Source: Dryomyza anilis (Eukaryota; Arthropoda; Insecta; Diptera; Dryomyzidae). Taken from it: a DNA stretch of 64,000 nt. A program made the position numbers and the translations under genes. Below, in pieces: positions 27,936-39,762 of this stretch. Each line of letters opens with the position of its first letter. Within the stretch, counting starts at the first letter, position 1. The stretch covers positions 65,073,867 through 65,137,866 of the forward strand of contig OX638133.1 in NCBI GenBank assembly GCA_951804985.1, written 5' to 3'. Below the pieces are notes generated by a model. That model was not told the DNA's origin, ran no database searches, and saw only the letters and a program-made list of their open reading frames with translations.

Positions 27936-28689
27936 TAGCGCAACGTGGCGTAAAGTATCGTAACGTAACGGATCGTAGCGAGCTAGTATGACGATTACCC
28001 AAAACGTAAAGTAACGTAGAATATATCAGCTGTTAGCAAAAATAATGTCTGTTATATTCAAATTTATAATTTATATCGATCATATGACACCCTCAAAGTA
28101 AATGTAGTTTAAACATTTGGTTTGAATAAAAATAATTGATAAAAAACTTTTACACCAAAAATGAAACAACATTTTCTAAAAGAAAAAAAGCTAAAATATC
28201 AGAGCAAAAACAAGTTAAGTCGTATCTCATTTTTGCTCTAACTATTTTTTTGTATCATTTTTACTCTATGAAAATTTCTTTAATATTATATTGTATTGAA
28301 AAAAATTTAGATGGATTGTTAGTAAAGTATGTTTTTATACATATTAAACGGATAATGGACATGTATAATTTTTTTTGTATCTCCACTTTTGTGGATATGA
28401 ATCCTAATTAGGACCTTTTCAGACCAACAAGAATTTAGATTTCTTGATTTTATGTGATATTTGCCTTAAAATCACCAACCTGGATGAATTGAATTTAGAA
28501 ATTATTTTGGATGAAAGTGTTCTAACAGACGTAGATGCACATCCAGATGCACCATTGCAACTTTTTAGCATGAAGGCAGTTGCGTCATTGGATATTTTTG
28601 GATAAGTGTGATGAACTGGGGGTAGAGAGCATCCAGATGCGTTATTAGAACTTTTTTGGTGTTTTATGTTCTAATGATTGTGTGTATAT

Positions 28690-29400
28690 GATCCTATAGG
28701 ATCATTTGATACTTATGTATCAAAAAAAAAATTTCAATGACGCACCTAGATGTGAATTCCGAAATCCCGGGATTGACATCCCTAAAGACCACCAATTTTG
28801 CCCAAAAAAAATGTATTTCGTAAATCGATTGCGGACTTAATGGAGTGGTCAATGCCCACCAAATGTGGGTCAAAAAACCTATTTTTGACCAAAAAATATT
28901 TATTTCTGACATCGATGGCGGACAGCATGGCACGCTTAATGGTACCATTGTCAATGACCACCAGAAGTGAGTCAAAAAAACAATTTTGTATTGCTGGAAT
29001 AGATAGAGAACATTTATTCTCGTTTTGTTCATTAGTGTAGTTGGTCAAAAGACCAAAGGCCAAATGACCAAAAGATCACTACGTATAATGCCATTAGTCA
29101 TCCCATGATGTTAGCAATAAAATGTTTGGGGTCAAAATTTGGTGGTCACTGGCCACTCTAAATGGTACCATTAAGCATCCGATGAAGTCCGCCATCGATT
29201 TACAAAGTACAATTTTTAGGTCAAAAATTGGAAGGTGCCATTAGGCATCCCATGAAGTCCGCAATCGATATATGAAATAACTATTTTTGAGTCAAAGATT
29301 TTTTGACCCAGTGGTCATTGACCACTCCGTTGACCATCCCATGAAGTCCGTAATCAATTTCCGAAATAAAAAAATGTTGGTAAAAAACTTTTACTGATCA
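28690..29400. repeat. Diverged array of about 100-bp units in the centre of Q
   Basis: Repeated blocks ATGAAGTCCGCAATCGAT, GGTGGTCATTGACCACTC, ATGGTACCATTAAGCATCC and TTTTTGGGTCAAAAA recur every 85-110 bp. From about 28790 to 28990 they are in one orientation (ATTGCGGACTTAATGGAGTG), and from 29090 to 29360 in the other. So the centre of the foldback is itself built from inverted tandem units. Confidence 0.7.
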
Positions 29401-30206
29401 TGACGACAAAATTTAACACTTAACTGCATACACAGCGTGAATAAAAAAAAAGTTGAAAAAAGATACTTCACCTTCGTGATTAAAGAGTTAGTTGAGTAAG
29501 TTGAAGTTCATGAGCAACGTGCTTCAAATCTATAATGAGTATTCACTTTTGATCGTACTCATCTGCCTAACGTGGCGTTGTAGTTGCTTCGGTTAATTTA
29601 TCAATTGCCTTAGAAGTTTGCATTATGCATACAGCCCTAATCTGTTAATAGATCCTAGTAGCTCAACCAAGACGTCGCCTTGAGTATACTATAATCCAAA
29701 TTAATTCAATCTCAGAGTAATTTCACAATATAAAAAAAGTGAGGGCAAAAACGAGATAAAACTTTAGGTTGTTTTTGCTCTAACTTTATTTTATTTATTT
29801 TAAGTATTCAAATTTATTTATACTTTGTTTTACTTCGATCACTTGATGTATCTCGTTTTTGCTCTGACAAAAAATGTAAAATATTTTTATTTGAACTAAA
29901 ATTTTGTTTCATTTTTGGTTTTAGGGTGTCATATATCATAATTGTTAAAATAGTGACGCTTTTTCACTTTCCCATATATTTGAGAGCAATTGTTTTCTGT
30001 GTTTTTACTTGAACAGCTGTTTTGCAAATGTCAATTTTCGTAACGTAGCGTAGAATTCTATTTTCAACAGATTTCTACGTAACGATACGTTCCGCTACGT
30101 TACGCTACGATTTGGATAAACATTTACACCCACTGTATGTATAACAGAATAGTACGTTGGCTACATTATGCTACGTTACGATACGTTTGCATAACTGAGC
30201 CTATAT

Positions 30207-31650
30207 AACCGATAATTTGTTGAAATTTGCCAGTGATGCCATATTTATCCGACTTGACTCAGTTCATTTTAAACTTTCACTGTAAAACAGCTATCAAAGT
30301 TAAACGTCGTTTAAATTTAATAGACGTTTAGGGCCAGTTTTTCAGTTCTAGTTGAACTTTGTTTATAGTTTACTTGTTTTTGTTTAAAGACAGAACCGAA
30401 TTTTTCAGTGAACTTCATTTGTCATTAAAACTTAGTTTAAACGACCGATGTTGAAGGATTAAACTTCGTTTAAAACAGTTCCGGTTTCAGTTCCGGTTCT
30501 ATGAAAAATAAAATAACGATTCCAGTTCCGGTTCCCAGTAATAGTTTCAGTTCCGGTTTCACAAAAAAATATAACTATTTTTTATTTTTACGTAAAAACA
30601 TAATAAAATTTATATAAATATCTATCTATGTATATAAAAATTAATTGACGTTAATCTCGCTAAAAAATGAGAACGGATCGACTGATTTGGATGATTCTTT
30701 TTTGTTTTATTCGTCTCAATGCTGGGAATTCTGAAAACCCCCAAGGAAAAGCCGGAAAATCGGATATATAGAAATTTGTTTTTTGTATGAGAATGCATTA
30801 AGTGCACCACCAATGGGAATTGTATTTTAATGATTACAATTCGTTTATATACCCACTATGGATGGATTGGACAAAGGGGCGTGGCAATAACATTTTTGTA
30901 TAATACGTTTTACCTAATACGTTAGAAAGTTGAAAACAAAACGTAAGCATTACAAAAATACTATTATTCACTGTCCGAATCAGTAATATGTATATTTTTA
31001 GAATCCGTCGAAAAGCGTTGCGACTTTTTGCTACCCTTAGTTTGTTTATCCAAAATCTATGAGTCTACTTATGCGAAAATTAAAAATAATCTGTAATAAT
31101 TCCAATGGAGACTCCAAAAAAAAAAAAAGAAATAACACTCGCAGCGCTCCCAACAGAAAATTTATGGCATGCCAAAATATTCCACTCCGTTTAAATTCCG
31201 TTTGTTGTCCGTATTTTGAATATTTCGTAATTATGTCGTTTTCACACCGTACCGACGTATCCGTTTAAAATCCGTTTGCTACGGTGTGCACCGTTTTTAT
31301 GTCGTTTGTACTCCGTTGGATCAATGGAGCAACATAAATTATGTAAGTGTAAATTCGAATACAATTACATTTACATAAATTTAATTGTATAGACTTAATA
31401 TAGATAAACAAAAACAAAACCAAGACATTGGCGAGAAAACATTAGATTTCTTGTGGTAGGTCTAGGACCACCACCACCAGAAGCAGCACTTCACAATCAA
31501 CGACTACAAAAAGAAATGACAAAAAATGTGCTATCCTCTAGTTACATCAATGGATGCTCCCAATTTCAAAGCAGATAATCTTACAGCCTTAAAGAGAAAA
31601 CGCTGCGCAAAAAGCTCCACGAAGGCTGTTGGATGATGTCAATATCCATG
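30207..31650. repeat. Mixed repeats: R copy 2, short tandem GTTCCG, possible Helitron-type end, F fragment
   Basis: The segment 30265-30480 has the GTTTAAAC words of R. The segment 30475-30560 repeats CAGTTCCGGTT several times. At 30615-30700, CTATCTATGTATATAAAA followed by TCTCGCTAAAAAATGAGAACG resembles a widespread insect Helitron-type repeat; this is from memory and uncertain. The segment 31180-31325 is dense in CCGTTT and CCGT words and matches family F. No gene is recognised in 30840-31170 or 31330-31650. Confidence 0.45.
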
Positions 31651-33368
31651 CACTTAGGAGAAAATGTACCATTAAGTACTTTATGGTACGACCATTGATC
31701 TTATGGTTCATGTATTAATAGTTTTTTATTTTTAAATCAAAAGTTTTCTAATTAATTCAATAGTAGTTGAAAAATTCAGTACCATAAATTTAAATATTTA
31801 AATATAATAAATACTGTTGTTTTAATGGTTTCCTCCTATAATAATAAACGTGGTGTAAAAAAACATAAAACGAATACAAACATGTTCGTTTGTACTTCAT
31901 TCTGCGTGTTTCCTCAAAATGGCCGCATGTATTTTTTGTAATAATCCACATTATTAAACGCGACATTGGTAAGGACTCAATGTATTTAATGTAAATTCAT
32001 TATATTTAACATTTTTATTTATTACAGAAAATAAATAATACCACACTCTTCAATAACGGGCTCAAAAATAAATGCAGACTCAAGTATTACAATCAGTTAT
32101 TGGAAACTGAACCGAACATTAAATGTGTTATAAACTTTTGCAACGAGATATGTCTTTTTATGGGTGTATTTCAAAAGTGAATATCAATTTCGACATATAA
32201 ATAAAATAAATTATACATTATATTAACTAAAGTACATTTTTGTTTTAATAAATTATAAGGAAAATACACACCAAAAAATAATTGCTTGGCGTGCTGTTGT
32301 TTCAATGAATATTCATTTGCATCTACCAAATTTAGTCAGCCTCAACTGATTTTCATTTGTGGTGAACAAAAGTATGAAGCGTAACCAACTATTAGTTGAA
32401 GCAACTGCAACATTGATTGGAGAAACAAACTTTTAATCCATTTTAAATTTTTTTATTTCCATTGCTACGGCAACTGAATTCAAAATGAGACCTAACTAAT
32501 ATTTATTTGACTTAACAGATAATTATATAACATTAAGTTGTAGCAACCAATATTTATTTGATTCAACTGCGAAAACAGTTGTCTTGTATAAAAGCGATGC
32601 CAAAGCAGGACAACACCAGTCGCGCAAGCTTTAGATTTTTCACTCGTTTTGTTTAGTGCTGCGGACAGCGCGTGCCACGTGTAAAACAAATTTTGGAATT
32701 GTTTTAAGGCTTTATCGTTGTTACTGTTCGGTTCTTTCATGCTCAATTATACTTTCTTCAACAAGAGACATACTATTCTACAGAGTTCTTACGATTTTGT
32801 GTCTATATGTTGTATTTCTATATGCAGCCCTAGCGCTCCAACGTGTTGCAAACACGAAGTCACGAAGCAAAAACGAATCGTCGGCAATGTTCGATCTCAG
32901 GAACGCTGTTGTGACGCTGACTACGTCTTTGCAACATGTTGGAGCGCTAGGGCGAGGTAAAATGGCCGATTTCTTATAATTAAATGGGCTACCACAACTA
33001 AACAAATTGGTTGTGGCAATTGTATTGATTAGTTGTGTGAACTGATACGCGGTGTTGCAACCACTGAATCAGTCGAATGTTGACAGAACTAAGTAAATCG
33101 GTTGGCAAAAAAAGACGGTTGCCCCAACTGATTCATTCTTTGGGTGTATAATTCTATTAATTAATAATACGTATCATTAAATTTGTATAGGGCTTTCTTA
33201 TTGTAATTAAAATATCACATTATAAAATTTATGGTACAACCACACATTGTATTGACAGTTTCAATATTACTGAACTAATGGGACGCATACTATTGACTAA
33301 TTTTAATGGTATAAATTATTGTTTTTCTATTGAAATACTATTAATTTACCATGATTTTTTTCTGGGTG
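31651..33368 (+). mobile_element. Family A element, copy A5, interrupted by B3
   Basis: The left end CACTTAGGAGAAAATG and right end TTTTTTTCTGGGTG are flanked by TG on both sides (31649-31650 and 33369-33370) instead of TA. All internal family landmarks are present (ACATGTTCGTTTGTAC, CGCGACATTGGTAAGGACTC, CAGACTCAAGTATTACAATC). B3 occupies 32267-33146; without it the length is about 838 bp. Confidence 0.85.
32267..33146 (-). mobile_element. Family B element, copy B3, complete (880 bp), nested in A5
   Basis: The plus strand reads CACACCAAAAAATAATTGC at the left and ATTCTTTGGGTG at the right, with TA at 32265-32266 and 33147-33148. The internal 32-bp-arm inverted repeat (TCCAACGTGTTGCAAACACG at 32838 with its partner at about 32930) is present. 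A 107-codon plus-strand frame (32656-32979) is largely shared with the 100-codon frame in B2 but not B1. Confidence 0.85.
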
Positions 33369-33514
33369 TGGGAGAAATTAATTCACATGAGGCAGGAACC
33401 CAGCGACAATGTCTTAATTTGCGGTAGAACATGGAGTTGCATCTGTTGGTCGTGGTCTGGAATTTAATATTAGTAATTGTAAGTAATTTTTTAAATTGGC
33501 AGTTATATTTGCAA
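33369..33514. other. Short spacer
   Basis: No recognised feature between A5 and repeat S. Confidence 0.3.
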
Positions 33515-33940
33515 ACCAGCGCAAAGATAGCAACGAAAAGTTAGCAACGAAAAATGAGCACAAAGAGGACGAGGAAAAATTGAGAAATGGACAGGGTGTT
33601 TCAGAGACCTAAAAATTGCATTTTAAATACATTTACTATGCATTTTAGAGCCTTGCACTAAATATTAGTGGCTCTAACTAGCATTATTATGGTGCACACA
33701 ATTACCAAGCATAATACAAAAAATAGTTTGAAACAATAAAAAATCCCGTTTAGTTAATAATGACAACTTTCAACCGTTGCTGATGGTAAAAAGAAATCGT
33801 TTACGAAAGGGGTATATGCTATCTTGTAGCCAATTAAATTACCCATCTAATGGTGCTGGCTTTTACTTCAGACAGGAGCTATAGACGTCTCTATCTGAAT
33901 CTTCCAGTTTCTCCAGTTTACCAAGTAGGTTTTTCACCGT
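33515..33940 (+). repeat. Dispersed repeat S, copy 1
   Basis: Matches 42000-42475 in inverted orientation over about 430 bp: CCAGCGCAAAGATAGCAACG, AGCCTTGCACTAAATATTAG, TTACCAAGCATAATAC, AATAAAAAATCCCGTTTAG, TATCTTGTAGCCAATTAAAT and CTGAATCTTCCAGTTT. No ends or ORF are recognised. The two copies bracket the A/B/F cluster. Confidence 0.75.
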
Positions 33941-34347
33941 TGCTGATATTTTTTTATGATATTGATTTAATTGGCTGCAGATTGCAACAATCCACTCCAC
34001 TGGACCAATACACTGAACCATAACCTTGCATCCTTGCAACATTTTTTAGATTGCTTCGTGAACTAGCTCGTCGCAAATTTTGGCTACATCTATCAGCTCA
34101 ACGTTCCGTAAAACAACAGAACTGTGCGAAATATTTTTATTCGTAAAATGTACACAAGTATTTTTTATTGGCAGCATAAAAAATTATTAACATAATTAAG
34201 ATTTTGTCTTTTTACATTTTAATTACGTTCATAATAATTGTCACGTTCATAATAGATTTTTTCAAACTTCATTATTAAAATTTTTAATTATATGCATATT
34301 ATAATTAATAACATCACAAACAACTTTGGCTCCAAACATGATTGATT

Positions 34348-34408
<61 letters not shown>

Positions 34409-34528
34409 TTTATATTTCTCTCTGCGTAGGAATTCTACTCCATAAATTTAAAATAAACACAAAATATTAATTTTTTGTTTTTTTTTCATTATAAAAGTAA
34501 ATGTTTAAGAACCACCACTTACACCATC
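33941..34528. other. AT-rich spacer with (AT)n microsatellite
   Basis: The (AT)n run is at about 34350-34407. The rest has no recognised feature; 33960-34100 is slightly GC-richer without an open frame. Confidence 0.5.
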
Positions 34529-34807
34529 TTAGCTGTCAACACGGCTATGGTTACCATAGCTGTGGTTACCACGGCTATTGTTACCATGGCCTCTTCCTCT
34601 TTCCCTGGTATAATCTCGGCCGCGTTCGTTACTAGCGCCACCATAATTGCGGCCGCCTTGACTGCGATGATCACGACGTGGTCCTTCTCGTTGAACAGTA
34701 TTAATTATATTAACTTTCGGTTTTGATGGTTGAAAATGATTTAAATTTGCGGTGGTCCATATGATGGTTGAGATGATATCCGTTTATCCGTGTTATGAGA
34801 ATCGAAA
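34529..34807 (-). pseudogene. 3' exon fragment encoding an Arg/Gly-rich (RGG-like) tail
   Basis: On the minus strand a strong acceptor (TCTCCCTTTCTCTCAG) precedes position 34807. The exon first reads FDSHNTDKRISSQPSYGPPQ, then after a frame change reads ANLNHFQPSKPKVNIINTVQ and continues through REGPRRDHRSQGGRNYGG to RERGRGHGNNSRGNHSYGNH and a TAA at 34531-34529. Such Arg/Gly/Asn-rich tails are typical of RNA-binding proteins. I cannot name the parent. The frame change near 34745 means a decayed duplicate, or an assembly error in a real terminal exon whose upstream exons are displaced or absent; I see none between 34808 and 35951. Confidence 0.45.
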
Positions 34808-35379
34808 CTGAGAGAAAGGGAGATGTCAGTGAAATAACAGCTCAAAACAGCTGACTGATGTGCATGCAAAAATTACCTATTATATATTTCTAATTTTTCT
34901 GCGATATACGAAAAGTCAATATTTTTTATTAAAATATGAAAACATGTAGAATTTGATTATAGAATTTTCTATATTGGTCGAAAATATTCATATTCAATTT
35001 TGCGATGGCACGACAATTCTGTCTGTCCGTTCGTTTACAATTGTTTTTATCTCTCTTACTTCTATGAGTAGACAATGGAAATATTTGCGCTGCAAAAATC
35101 GAACGTCAAATACGGCTGCGCAAATGCAGCAACAAAACTAACTCAACTGAACCAAAATTGTTTTTATTTTTGCTGAATTATTTTAATATACATTTTTTTT
35201 GTAGAAATATCAGTAACTGAAGAATTTTAGTCTTCGATTTCTGATATTCTTTGAAAAAATATTCTTCTATTCATTCTTCTGTGAAAAATCTCTTTAATTT
35301 TTCACCGACAGACATACTGGCTTTCTGTTTTCATTAAACAGCTGATCAAGTCAAACCGGTTTTGTATTTGTATTTGTTT
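34808..35379. other. Unannotated spacer
   Basis: AT-rich with no recognised gene. A possible continuation of the RGG gene (further exons on the minus strand) was sought and not found. Confidence 0.3.
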
Positions 35380-35725
35380 CCCAAGAAACATTTATACGTA
35401 ACATACGACACACACGGAAATACAATACCGTCATTGACGGCATGTTTACGGATCATTGAGCTTGTATCCGTCGTAGCATATACGATTACACACCGTTAAC
35501 GTACCGTCAAATCGGACGACTCCGTTAGAATTCCGTTTTTCTCCGTATTTCTAAAAAACTCCGTAAGATTTGCGTTTTGATGTAGTCGTTTACGGTACCG
35601 TTGAAACGGAGTACTCCGTAATGTTTCCATTGAAACGGAGTACTCCGTAATGTTTCCATTGAAACGGAGTACTCCGTTTTTACTCCAACTCAACGGCACC
35701 GATTTTCTTCCGTTATTGGTGTACA
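35380..35725 (+). mobile_element. Family F element, copy F3, truncated, with palindrome array
   Basis: Starts CCCAAGAAACATTTATACG like the end of F1 and is packed with CCGT/ACGG words. At 35603-35680 a 30-bp unit (GAAACGGAGTACTCCGTAAT then GTTTCCATT) is repeated almost three times; each contains the 16-bp perfect palindrome AACGGAGTACTCCGTT or nearly so. The right terminus is missing. Confidence 0.7.
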
Positions 35726-36128
35726 TTTCAATTCATTTGACTTTGTGAACATGAACAATAAGCTTGGAGGATTTTGAATGTCTCTCTCGAAGACCAAACA
35801 AGATAAGTGAATAAAATATGAATGAAATACACATTTATTCAAAACATCTTTGCAGAATTTACATACATTTTCACTACCATATTTTGAGAATCTTCGATTC
35901 AAAAAGGACTATATCTAAGAGCTCCTGAAAATGTGGTATAAATTTTGCGTACACTCAGAAGAAAATGTACCATTAAGTACTTTATGGTACGACCATTGAT
36001 CTTATGGTTCATGAATTAATAGTTTTTCTTTTTAAATCAAAAGTTTTCTAATTAATTCAATAGTATTTGAAAAATTCACTACCACAAATTTAAATATTTC
36101 AATATTATTATTTTAAATAGAATAAATA

Positions 36129-37547
36129 CCCAAGAAACAAAACGTACCGTATACGTACCGTTAACGGCATAGAAATACGGAATCATATTCCGTAAACGTA
36201 CCGTATTATGGAACCGTAAACGGTACAGTAAACGGATAAAACGTGACATCGAAAACGATGTTCGACACCGTTTTTCATACGGTGTCGACGGACCGTTAAC
36301 GCACCGTATTTTCTAAATTAAACGGAGTGAGCTCCGTAGTCAACGTTGCGTTTCTGTACCGTATACGGTCCGTATTTTTGTTATAAAACGGAGTGGACTC
36401 CGTTGAGTGCATTGAAAAACGTACCGTATACGGTACGTTTTTATGCCGTAATTTTTAAAAAATACGGATTGTCATATATTACGATTTACTGCTAATTCTA
36501 ATTGACGTAGTCAGTAACATAAGTTTTAATTTTTTAATACATTTATTTGTAATTAAAATATAGGATTTTTAAACAAATAAAAAAAATACAAAAAAGAATT
36601 GAAAGAAAATTACATAAAATTCTATGTTGCCACAAAAATTCCCACAAATAAAATTATTTTACAAATTTACCCCTTTTTCCACAGTATTTAAAAATTCCAC
36701 ACATGGGAAATACACCACAGAAATGGTAACTATGCCACAAATGTGAAATGTCCCACGATCTGGCAACAATAATTACAAATGTCATTATTATTTACATTTG
36801 TTGATTTTAAATTCAATTACAAATGTGCGGTATATTGTTAAAAACGGCGCATATCCACATTTGAGACGCTACAAGCCCCTGCAGCATTCCGAAGTAGTCA
36901 CCATAGCATTTCCAAAATGCGGACAGCATTCCGAAAATGCATTCAACAGCAGCTCGTCGCTTGTTTGATGATCTTAGAACCAGCTTCGCTCGCATTGTTC
37001 ATGACGCTGCCCAATGGGCCATGGCGACGCCCCCAAATCAGATGATGCTTCTGTTTTATGTAGGCGGTCATTGAGTTGACGAAGCCATCCAAGTCATCAT
37101 CTGTATTAATTTATATAGTGAATTATATTAATTGCCTTTACTTCGCGATTTGAACTCATTAACATACTTACACTTCTGTTGCACATCTTGATTTAATACG
37201 AACTAAAATTCAAACAAGAGCAATGGAAAAACGTAAAGAAAACGGCATAAAAACGGTGTATGAAGTCCGTACTTTACGGAGTACAAACGATATAAAAACG
37301 GTGTGCTCCGTAGCAAACGGAGTACTAACGTATACGTCACTACGGAGACAAAACGGCAAAAAAACGGTATGTTCGAATTACGGATAATATACGGCATTTA
37401 AACGGAGTGGAATTTTTTGGCATGCCGTAAATTTTCCGTTTTCATTCAAGTATCGACGGATCTGTCCTGTACATACCGTAAACATACCGTTAGAAACGGA
37501 ATTGTGATTCCGTTTGTTTACGGAACTACGTTAAAATGTTTCTTGGG
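36129..37547. mobile_element. Family F element, copy F1, 1419 bp, nested in A3
   Basis: The ends CCCAAGAAACAAAACG and ATGTTTCTTGGG are flanked by TA (36127-36128, 37548-37549). The intact A copies show the uninterrupted site AATAAATACTGTTG. The outer 350 bp on both sides are dense in ACGG/CCGT words (CGTACCGTATACGGTACG, AACGGAGTGG). The centre holds a short I-like piece (about 36625-36765) and a coding-like fragment (36810-37200). Confidence 0.85.
36810..37200 (-). pseudogene. Exon-intron gene fragment inside transposon F1
   Basis: Minus strand: an exon end AACAGAAGT|GTAAGTATG near 37168, an intron of about 70 bp ending TTAATACAG near 37099, then a coding-like stretch read as DDLDGFVNSMTAYIKQKHHL, IWGRRHGPLGSVMNNASEAG, SKIIKQATS. 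After a frame change it continues KRRAAVECIFGMLSAFWKCY and FGMLQGLVASQMWICAVFNN. GC content is clearly higher than in the flanking transposon. The second part faintly recalls the C-terminal region of Harbinger-type nucleases (VE.IFG.L...), so a transposase remnant is possible; a captured host exon is the alternative. Confidence 0.4.
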
Positions 37548-37832
37548 TACTGTTGTTTTAATGGTTTCCTCCTATAATTATTAACGTGGTGTAAAAAAAC
37601 ATAAAACGAATACAAACATGTTCGTTTTGTACGTCATTCTGCGTGTTTACTCAAAATGGTCGAATGTGTTTTTTTGTAATAATCCACATTATTAAACGCG
37701 ATATTGGTAAGGACTCAATGTATTTAATGTAAATAAATTACATTTATATATTTATATATTACAGAAAATAAATAATACATCGAACTTCTATTATGGTAAT
37801 GAACTCGAATGTAACTGCAGACTCAAGTACTA

Positions 37833-38701
37833 CACTCAGAAGAAAATGTACCATTAAGTACTTTATGGTACGACCATTGATCTTATGATTCATGTATTAA
37901 TAGTTTTTTCTTTTTAAATCAAAAGTTTTCTAATTAATTTAATAGTATTTGAAAAATTCACTACCATAAATTTAAATATTTCAATATTATTATTTTAAAT
38001 AGAATAAATACTGTTGTTTTAATGGTTTCCTCCTATAATAATAAACGTGGAGTAAAAAAACATAAAACGAATACAAACATGTTCGTTTTGTACGTCATTC
38101 TGCGTGTTTACTCAAAATGGTCGCATGTATTTTTTTTTTTAATAATCCACATTATTAAACGCGACATTGGTAAGGACTCAATGTATTTAATGTAAATAAA
38201 TTATATTTATATTTTTATTTATTACAGAAAATAAATAATACATCGAACTTCTATTATGGCAACGGACTCAAAAATAACTGCAGACTCAAGTACTACAATC
38301 AATTATTGAAAACCAAAGCAAACATTAAATGTGTTATAACCTTTTGCAGCAATAAGTGTCTTCTTATGTGTGTTTTATAAAAGTGAATATTAATTTCGAC
38401 ATTTAAATAAAATAATATATACAATAAATTAACTAAAATACATTTTTGTTTTAATAAATTATTAGGAAAATGTAATTCGACTTTACCATAAAATTAATAA
38501 CATGTATCATTAAATTTGTATAGGTCTTTCTTATTGTAATTAAAATATCACATTATAAAATGTATGGTACAACCACACATTGTATTAACAGTTTCAATAT
38601 TACTGAACTAATGGGAGGGATCCTATTGACCAATTTTAATGGTATAAATTATTGTTCTTCTATTGAAATACTATCAATTTACCATGATTTTTTTCTGGGT
38701 G
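37833..38701 (+). mobile_element. Family A element, copy A4, complete, nested in A3
   Basis: 869 bp with ends CACTCAGAAGAAAATG and TTTTTTTCTGGGTG, preceded by TA at 37831-37832 and followed by TATA. It is in the same orientation as its host A3 and is inserted in the segment ACTCAAGTAC/CAATCAATTATTGG. Sequence is very similar to A2 and A3. Confidence 0.9.
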
Positions 38702-38933
38702 TATACAATCAATTATTGGAAACCAAAGCAAACATTATATGTGTTTTAATAACCCTTTGCAGCAAGAAGTGTCTTTTTATGTGTGTGTTGTAAAAGTGAA
38801 TATCAATTTCGACATTTAAATAAAATAAATTATACAATAAATTAACTAAAATACATTTTTGTTTTAATAAATTATTAGGAATATGTAATTCGACTTTACC
38901 ATAAAATTAATAATACGTATCATTAAATTTGTA

Positions 38934-39762
38934 CACCCAAAGAACGAATCATTTGGGGCAACCGTCTTTTTTTGCCAACCGATTTACTTAGTTCTGTCAA
39001 CATTCGACTGATTCAGTTGTTGCAACACCGCGTATCAGTTCACACAACTAATGAATACAATTGCCACAACCAATTTGTTTAGTTGTGGTAGTCAATTTAA
39101 TTATACGAAATCGGCCATTTTACCTCGCCCTAGCGCTCCAACATGTTGCAAAGACGAAGTCAGCGTCACAACAGCGTTCTTGAGATCGAACATTGCCGAC
39201 GATTCGTTGTGCTGCTGACTTCGTGTTTGCAACACGTTGGAGCGCTAGGGCTGCATATAGAAATACAACATATAGACACAAAATCGCAAGAACTCTGTAG
39301 AATAGTATGTCACTTGTTGAAGAAAGTATAATTGAGCATGAAAGAATCGAACAGTAACAACGATAAAGCCTTAAAACAATTCCAAAAATTGTTTCACACG
39401 TAGGACGCGCTGTCCGCAGCACTAAACAAAACGAGTGAAAAATCTAAAGCTTGCGCGACTGGTGTTGTCCTGCTTTGGCATCGCTTTTATACAAGACAAC
39501 TGTTTTCGCAGTTGAATCAAATAAAAATTGGTTGCTACAACTTAATGTTATATAATTATCTGTTAAGTCAAAAATCAAAAAAATTGAAAATGGATTAAAA
39601 GTTTGTTTATCCAATCAATGTTGCAGTTGCTTCAACTAATAGTTGGTTACGCTTCATACTATTGTTCACCACAAATGAAAATCAGTTGAGGCTGACTAAA
39701 TTTGGTAGATGGAAATGAATATTCGTTGAAACAACTGCACGCCAAGCAATTATTTTTTTGTG
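38934..39762 (+). mobile_element. Family B element, copy B2, 829 bp, nested in A3
   Basis: The left end CACCCAAAGAACGAATC follows TA (38932-38933); the right end CAATTATTTTTTTGTG is followed by TATATAGG, where intact A copies read TATAGG. The internal inverted repeat arms are at about 39130-39162 and 39212-39250. It shares a minus-strand open frame (39422-39120, starting MLRTARPTCETIFGIVLRL) with B3. Confidence 0.9.

Larger units (their letters stand above)
27726..30206. mobile_element. Large foldback element Q, 2.48 kb
   Basis: The ends are GGCTCAGTTATGCAAAC and GTTTGCATAACTGAGCC. The next 250 bp on each side are rich in CGTAACG/CGTTACG words (CGTAACGTAACGGATCG left, CTACGTTACGCTACG right). 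Further in, matching inverted blocks include AAAACAAGTTAAGT/ACTTTAGGTTGTTTTTGC, CATATGACACCCT/AGGGTGTCATATAT and TTTTTGCTC words. The centre contains the array at 28690-29400. E3 is inserted 17 bp from the left end. No clear target duplication is visible and no transposase is encoded. Confidence 0.75.
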
